Shown: piece by piece, positions 6,973 to 10,747 of the stretch
Layout: each line of letters starts with the position of its first letter
Position numbering within the stretch: position 1 is the stretch's first letter
Source: Fidelibacterota bacterium
GTDB taxonomy: Bacteria > Pseudomonadota > Alphaproteobacteria > Rhodospirillales > Rhodospirillaceae
Assembly: GCA_947473445.1 (NCBI GenBank)
Contig: CANJEU010000038.1
Coordinates: 1 to 10,747, forward strand
DNA: 10,747 nt
Direction: 5' to 3'
Notes under the pieces: model-generated
What the model saw: only the letters and a program-made list of their open reading frames with translations
Told to the model about the DNA's origin: nothing
Databases searched by the model: none
Translations under genes and position numbers: made by a program

Positions 6973-7767
6973 TTGACCTGGTTCACGGCCTCCAATCCAC
7001 CGCCCGAGCCGCATCTGCCGTCCGGCTGGCGGACCATGGAGTTCGACGAACTCGACAGTACCAATGCGGCCTTGAAACGGATCACCGAGCAAGGCGGTGA
7101 AGTCGCCGAAGGCCTCCTCGTCTGGGCCCATCGCCAAACCGGCGGCCGCGGCCGTGCGGGCCGCGTCTGGCAAAGCCCTCCCGGCAACGTCTACGCGTCC
7201 TTCCTCATCCGTGCCCCCGAAGTCCCGAAGAACGCGCCTGAAATTGGTTTTGTCGCCGCGCTCGCGGTGCGCGACGCCATCCTCGAAATGCCGCGTCATA
7301 ACACCGCTCCGCCCGCGATCACCTTCAAGTGGCCAAACGACGTGCTCTGCGAAGGCAAGAAGGTCTGCGGGATCCTGCCCGAACTCGCCGCCGATCCCGA
7401 TAAGCGCAACTGGATCGTGCTCGGCATCGGGATCAACCTGATTGAAGTCGATGTCCCCGGTGCGCTCTATCCGGTCGGCTCACTCTCCGAATTTCACGTC
7501 GATACGAGGCCCGCGCACGCCCTTACCCTTCTCGGGCGCTCACTTTCGGCCTGGCTCGATACCTGGCGCACCGATGGTTTCGGCGCCATCCGCGAAGCTT
7601 GGCGCGCGAATGGTCCGCAATCGGCGGCGCCGCTCTCCGTGCGTCTGCCCGAGGGGCCCGTCACGGGAACCTTCGCAGGTCTCGACGACGACGGCGCACT
7701 ACTGCTCGAAACGCCCCAAGGCCGCCGCCGGCTGGTGGTTGGCGATATCATGTTTGGAGAAAACTGA
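6973..7767 (+). CDS. birA: Biotin--[acetyl-CoA-carboxylase] ligase (class I, no DNA-binding domain)
   Basis: 264 aa from TTG 6973. It joins biotin to the carrier lysine of biotin-dependent carboxylases via biotinyl-AMP. Family motifs in order: DELDSTNAA (about 26-34, biotin pocket), QTGGRGRAGRVW (about 55-66, the adenylate-binding glycine loop), FKWPNDVL (118-125), GKKVCGILPE (128-137, with the catalytic lysine at about 130), VLGIGINL (149-156), and a small SH3-like C-terminal domain (about 228-264). There is no N-terminal helix-turn-helix, so unlike E. coli BirA it should not act as a repressor. The start is uncertain: the frame stays open to GTG 6934 inside the stem-loop repeat, which would add repeat-coded residues. 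ATG 7036 would cut the LPSGW segment just before the first motif. TTG 6973 has GGTGAAG very close upstream and fits best. Its stop shares one base with the coaX start. Confidence 0.9.
   Translation: MTWFTASNPPPEPHLPSGWRTMEFDELDSTNAALKRITEQGGEVAEGLLVWAHRQTGGRGRAGRVWQSPPGNVYASFLIRAPEVPKNAPEIGFVAALAVRDAILEMPRHNTAPPAITFKWPNDVLCEGKKVCGILPELAADPDKRNWIVLGIGINLIEVDVPGALYPVGSLSEFHVDTRPAHALTLLGRSLSAWLDTWRTDGFGAIREAWRANGPQSAAPLSVRLPEGPVTGTFAGLDDDGALLLETPQGRRRLVVGDIMFGEN
7756..7760 (+). promoter_or_regulatory. Shine-Dalgarno of coaX inside birA
   Basis: GGAGA ends six bases before ATG 7767, within the last codons of birA. It fixes the coaX start at 7767, although the frame stays open upstream to 7599. 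Confidence 0.55.
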
Positions 7768-8540
7768 TGCTGCTCGCTATCGATTGCGGCAACACGAATG
7801 TCGTCTTCGCCGTCTACGACGGCGACAAACAACTCGGCCAATGGCGCGCCGCCACAAAGACCGACCGCACCTCGGATGAATACGGCATCTGGCTCACACA
7901 ACTTGTCGAGCGAGATGGAATCAAAGTCGCCGATATCACCCATGCCATTGTCGCGTCCGTCGTGCCGGGCAAGAACTTCGACCTCGGCAAGCTCTGCGAC
8001 AAATACTTCGGCTGCAAGGCGCGCTTCATCGGCGATCCCGAAATCGACCTCGGCCCAGTGCCGAAAGTCGACAACGCCAAGGAAGTCGGCGCCGACCGCA
8101 TGATTAACGCGATCGCGGCGCATGCAACCTACGGCGGTCCGCTCATCGTGATCGACTTCGGCACCGCCACCACTTTCGATGTGATCGACAAAACCGGCGC
8201 CTATTGCGGCGGGTGCATCGCGCCGGGGATCAATCTCTCCATGGAAGCGTTACACATGGCGACGGCCCTGTTGCCGCGCCTGCAGGTGCGCAATCCCGGC
8301 CAGGCGCCTGTTGTGGGCACCAATACTGTCGCGCAAATGAATTCCGGGGTTTTCTGGGGTTATATCGGCCTTATCGAAGGCCTTGTCGGCCGCATCAAAG
8401 CCGAGCGGGGCGGTCATATCCGGGTCGTCGGTACCGGCGGACTTGCTCCTCTCTTTGCCGAAGCCACCAAAGTCATCGAACACACCGACCCCGACCTCAC
8501 CATGCGCGGTCTCGTCGCCGTGCACGAACGGAATTCGTGA
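7767..8540 (+). CDS. coaX: Type III pantothenate kinase (CoaX)
   Basis: 257 aa, normal for the family. It phosphorylates pantothenate with ATP, the first committed step of coenzyme A synthesis; type III enzymes belong to the acetate kinase/Hsp70/actin fold and are known to be insensitive to CoA feedback and to need a monovalent cation. Visible motifs: the phosphate-binding MLLAIDCGNTN (residues 1-11, D6), KEVGADRMINA (105-115, catalytic-type D110), the second phosphate loop DFGTATTFDVI (130-140), CGGCIAPGINLS (147-158), and VVGTGGLAPLF (220-230, adenosine site). The start at 7767 gives the family N-terminus directly and overlaps the birA stop by one base, so the two genes are very likely co-translated. 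The upstream extension of the open frame to 7599 is Arg-rich and overlaps birA; I reject it. The family is also known as Baf, named from Bordetella, where it also lies beside birA. Confidence 0.95.
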   Translation: MLLAIDCGNTNVVFAVYDGDKQLGQWRAATKTDRTSDEYGIWLTQLVERDGIKVADITHAIVASVVPGKNFDLGKLCDKYFGCKARFIGDPEIDLGPVPKVDNAKEVGADRMINAIAAHATYGGPLIVIDFGTATTFDVIDKTGAYCGGCIAPGINLSMEALHMATALLPRLQVRNPGQAPVVGTNTVAQMNSGVFWGYIGLIEGLVGRIKAERGGHIRVVGTGGLAPLFAEATKVIEHTDPDLTMRGLVAVHERNS

Positions 8541-8546
8541 CTAAAA

Positions 8547-8570
8547 CCCCCTCCCTGTCGCGGGGAGGGG
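8547..8570 (+). repeat. Intergenic C-rich/G-rich stem-loop repeat, copy 3 (coaX-rnj spacer)
   Basis: An 8-bp perfect stem, CCCCTCCC (8548-8555) with GGGAGGGG (8563-8570), and a 7-nt loop fill most of the 43-bp gap between coaX and rnj. The arms resemble copies 1 and 2, but the G-rich tail is lost. Instead, CTATAAGGTCTAA leads straight to the rnj ATG, sharing only GGTCTAA with the end of copy 1. The 3' arm ends 13 bases before the rnj start, so the folded form could affect ribosome access to rnj; this is inference. Confidence 0.6.
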
Positions 8571-8583
8571 CTATAAGGTCTAA

Positions 8584-10266
8584 ATGAACAAAGCCGCCGC
8601 GCGCACTGCCCCCACTCAATTCCCCGAAGGTCTCGATAAAGGCCTCTGGTTCATTCCTTTGGGCGGTGCGGGCGAAATTGGGATGAACCTCAATCTCTTC
8701 GCCTGTGACGGCCGCTGGCTCATGGTCGATCTCGGCGTCACCTTCGGCGACGATTCTATCCCTGGCGTCGATCTTGTCATGCCCGACCCCAGCTTCATCG
8801 CCGAACGGCGTGACAAGCTCGATGGCATTATCATCACGCACGCGCACGAAGATCACGTGGGCGCGGTGGCTTACCTGTGGCCGCAGCTGCGCTGCCCCGT
8901 TTACACCACGCCCTTCTGCGCGGCCTTCCTTCAGTACAAGCTCAAGGAAGTCGGGCTCGAGAACGAAGTGCCCGTGCACATCATACCGCTCAGCGGCCAG
9001 GCGACCGTTGGCCCATTCACGGTCGACTTCATCACCCTGACGCACTCGATCCCCGAGCCCAACGCGCTCGCGATCCGCACGAAATACGGCACCATTTTCC
9101 ACACCGGCGATTGGAAGTTCGATCCTGACCCCATTATCGGCGACGTGACCGACTATGCCGCCCTTCGCAAGCTGGGCGAGGAGAATGTGCTCGCGCTCAT
9201 TGGCGATTCCACGAATGTCTTCACCGAAGGCGAGGGCGGGTCCGAACTTGCCGTGAAGGACAGTCTCACCGCGCTGTTCGGCCGCTATACCGGGCGCATC
9301 ATCGTCGGCTGCTTTGCCTCCAACGTCGCGCGGCTGGACAGTATCGCCCGCGCCGCCGCGGCCAACGGACGTCACGTTGCTCTGGTGGGCGCTTCGCTCT
9401 GGCGCATTCTTGAAACCGCCCGCCGCACCGGCTATCTCGCGCCCGACTTGCACTTCTATGAAGCGAGCGAAGCGGCGAACCTTCCGCGCGATAAGGTCGT
9501 CTATATTTCGACCGGCAGTCAGGGCGAGGGACGCGCCGCCCTGATGCGGATCGCGTTCGGATATCACCCCGATGTTCATCTCAGCGAAGGGGACGTCGCG
9601 ATCTTTTCCTCGCGCGCCATTCCCGGCAACGAGAAAGCCATCGCCAAGGTGCAGAATCAGCTCGCCAAATCCGGGGTCGAGATTGTCACTGCGCGCGATC
9701 ATTTCATTCACGTCTCGGGTCACCCGGCGCGCGAGGAGCTGCGCCGCATGTATCAGATGGTGCGCCCGCGCATTGCCATCCCGGTGCACGGCGAGGCCAT
9801 GCATATCCGCGCCCACGCGGCGCTCGCCAAGGAATGCCAGGTGCCTCACACAGTTCAGGTCGAAAACGGCATGGCCGTGAAGTTCGACGGCGACAAGGCG
9901 TCGGTGAAGGGCACGGTCTGGTCCGGCCGCATGGCCTGGGAAGACGGCGCGCTTATTCCCTTTGCAAGTCCCATGCTCCGCGACCGTAAGCGTCTATTTT
10001 ACGATGGCGGCGTTGTCGCGACGGTGGTGCTCGATGACGCCGGATTTATACTGGCTGACCCCGTTGTCACCGTGCTCGGCATGGCTGACCCGCTCGAGAA
10101 GGGGCCCCGCGATTGGAACGATGTGATCCAGAACGCCCTCGACCGGCTCCCGAAAAAAGCCCGCCGGGACGACGACGTCATCGAGGAAAACGTCCGTCAG
10201 GCGGTGCGCAAAGTCTTTGCCCCCGCCCGTAAGCCCGTCGTGAAGGTTCATGTCAGCCGGGTCTAA
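8584..10266 (+). CDS. rnj: Ribonuclease J
   Basis: 560 aa metallo-beta-lactamase/beta-CASP ribonuclease, with 5'-3' exonuclease and endonuclease activity in known members; in alphaproteobacteria such as Sinorhizobium it is known to take part in rRNA 5' maturation. The zinc ligands are complete: H86, H88, D90, H91 in THAHEDHVGA, H154 in LTHSIPE, D176 in HTGDWKFD and H402 in PVHGEAMH. Each sits 12 residues after its counterpart in B. subtilis RNase J1 as I remember that numbering, so the core has no insertion or deletion. The beta-CASP part includes GCFASNVARL (242-251), STGSQGE (309-315) and HVSGHPAREEL (376-386). The C-terminal domain runs from about 450 to 560. An in-frame TAA lies directly before ATG 8584, so the start cannot be further upstream. 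AAGG at 8575-8578 is the ribosome-site candidate. It is separated from coaX by repeat copy 3. Confidence 0.97.
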   Translation: MNKAAARTAPTQFPEGLDKGLWFIPLGGAGEIGMNLNLFACDGRWLMVDLGVTFGDDSIPGVDLVMPDPSFIAERRDKLDGIIITHAHEDHVGAVAYLWPQLRCPVYTTPFCAAFLQYKLKEVGLENEVPVHIIPLSGQATVGPFTVDFITLTHSIPEPNALAIRTKYGTIFHTGDWKFDPDPIIGDVTDYAALRKLGEENVLALIGDSTNVFTEGEGGSELAVKDSLTALFGRYTGRIIVGCFASNVARLDSIARAAAANGRHVALVGASLWRILETARRTGYLAPDLHFYEASEAANLPRDKVVYISTGSQGEGRAALMRIAFGYHPDVHLSEGDVAIFSSRAIPGNEKAIAKVQNQLAKSGVEIVTARDHFIHVSGHPAREELRRMYQMVRPRIAIPVHGEAMHIRAHAALAKECQVPHTVQVENGMAVKFDGDKASVKGTVWSGRMAWEDGALIPFASPMLRDRKRLFYDGGVVATVVLDDAGFILADPVVTVLGMADPLEKGPRDWNDVIQNALDRLPKKARRDDDVIEENVRQAVRKVFAPARKPVVKVHVSRV

Positions 10267-10354
10267 TCGCCTGATAAATAATTATATTTTGATGCGGTTG
10301 CGCTTTGAGGCAGGATCGACCAAGTAAGGGAGATAAATTCTTCACGAGGGATCG
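10267..10354 (+). other. rnj-mce intergenic region with AT-rich patch
   Basis: This 88-bp gap is the most AT-rich part of the window: 10272-10292 contains only three or four G/C bases, against strongly GC-rich genes on both sides. No GC hairpin followed by T-run is seen, so there is no clear terminator for rnj. TTG-containing hexamers at 10298 and 10305 and GATAAA at 10332-10337 could be parts of a promoter for mce, but their spacing is poor. An AT-rich upstream element or transcription start here is plausible, not shown. Confidence 0.35.
10346..10350 (+). promoter_or_regulatory. Shine-Dalgarno of mce
   Basis: GAGGG ends four bases before ATG 10355. An in-frame TAA at 10334-10336 and the absence of any other start codon between them leave ATG 10355 as the most upstream possible start. 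Confidence 0.55.
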
Positions 10355-10747
10355 ATGATCGGGCGTTTGAACCATGTGGCCATCGCGGTGCCGGACCTTG
10401 CGGCGGCGACGGCAAATTATCGCGATACCCTCGGCGCCAAGGTTTCCGCGCCGCAAGACCTGCCAGACCATGGCGTGACGGTCGTGTTCGTCGAACTGCC
10501 GAACACCAAGATCGAACTCCTCCATCCGCTGGGCGATAACTCGCCGATCCAAAAATTTCTCGACAGCAATCCCGCCGGCGGGATCCACCACCTCAGCTAC
10601 GAGGTCGACGACATCTATGCCGCTCGCGATAACTTGAAAGCTGCGGGCAAACGCGTGCTCGGCGACGGTGAACCGAAAATCGGCGCACATGGCACGCCCG
10701 TCCTGTTCCTTCACCCGAAGGACTTCAACGGCACGCTGGTGGAAGTC
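10355..10747 (+). CDS. mce: Methylmalonyl-CoA epimerase (3' end outside window)
   Basis: 131 codons are visible, open to the window edge; the family is usually about 134 aa, so only the last few residues are missing. It interconverts (2S)- and (2R)-methylmalonyl-CoA between propionyl-CoA carboxylase and methylmalonyl-CoA mutase. It is a vicinal-oxygen-chelate fold protein with two repeated modules. Visible motifs: GRLNHVAIAVPDL (3-15, metal ligand H7), HGVTVVFVELPNTKIELLHPLG (39-60; the acidic residue E54 at the second metal position), GGIHHLSYEVDDI (75-87, histidine ligand), KIGAHGTPVLFLHPKDFNGTLVE (108-130, ligand E130). The resemblance extends to human MCEE in the GVxVVFV, ELLHPLG and IGAHG segments. 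Neighbours point to CoA and biotin metabolism. Methylmalonyl-CoA handling implies a propionate route, but the mutase and carboxylase are not in view. Confidence 0.93.
   Translation, partial: MIGRLNHVAIAVPDLAAATANYRDTLGAKVSAPQDLPDHGVTVVFVELPNTKIELLHPLGDNSPIQKFLDSNPAGGIHHLSYEVDDIYAARDNLKAAGKRVLGDGEPKIGAHGTPVLFLHPKDFNGTLVEV

Noticed and set aside
5980..7299. Long minus-strand open frame (439 codons) opposite nuoN/birA
   Set aside because: Its translation is rich in Arg, Asp, Glu, His and Gly with no recognisable domain. It is the usual antisense shadow of GC-rich codons, and it crosses the repeat and an operon boundary.
7599..7766. Upstream extension of coaX
   Set aside because: It would add 56 Arg-rich residues read out of frame from birA. 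The family N-terminus and a ribosome site place the start at 7767.
8572..8577. TATAAG as a -10 promoter element for rnj
   Set aside because: No -35 element at a suitable distance (that place is the hairpin stem), and transcription would begin at the start codon itself.
8497..9849. Long minus-strand open frame (450 codons) opposite rnj
   Set aside because: No recognisable motif; the + strand carries a complete RNase J with every metal ligand, so this is a shadow frame.

Overview
The window reads as ordinary chromosomal housekeeping DNA from a GC-rich alphaproteobacterium. The evidence is the sequence character of the Nuo subunits (for example the NuoK ending in EVEDINTMKG and the RNase J with its PGVDLVMPDPSFI stretch) and the gene order nuoH-I-J-K-L-M-N > birA > coaX > rnj > mce, which resembles alphaproteobacterial chromosomes. 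The order or genus cannot be fixed from this stretch alone. Every gene lies on the + strand, with no sign of a mobile element, CRISPR array, tRNA or rRNA.

Region 1 (1-6897) is the distal half of the 14-gene operon for respiratory complex I (proton-pumping NADH:quinone oxidoreductase). It holds the C-terminal end of nuoH, then complete nuoI, nuoJ, nuoK, nuoL, nuoM and nuoN. NuoI carries the two [4Fe-4S] clusters (N6a/N6b) that pass electrons towards the quinone site formed in part by NuoH. NuoJ and NuoK link that site to the three antiporter-like pumps NuoN, NuoM and NuoL. The key charged residues of the proton pathway can be seen in every subunit. The genes are packed tightly or overlap, except for a 116-bp spacer between nuoI and nuoJ.

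Region 2 (6898-10266) is a cofactor/RNA block. It holds a short biotin-protein ligase without a DNA-binding domain (birA), then a type III pantothenate kinase (coaX) that overlaps birA by one base, then a catalytically complete ribonuclease J (rnj). Region 3 (10267-10747) is an 88-bp gap with a strikingly AT-rich patch, then methylmalonyl-CoA epimerase (mce), cut by the window edge a few residues before its expected end. Linking themes are respiration, biotin attachment, CoA synthesis and propionyl/methylmalonyl-CoA metabolism, in which the carboxylase is biotin-dependent; this link is an inference.

The least explained part is a family of C-rich/G-rich stem-loop sequences, all in the same orientation, in three of the intergenic spaces (about 887-943, 6907-6946 and 8547-8570). 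They look like a dispersed intergenic repeat. One sits inside the nuo operon, one between nuoN and birA, and one immediately before rnj. Nothing else in the window suggests an undescribed system.
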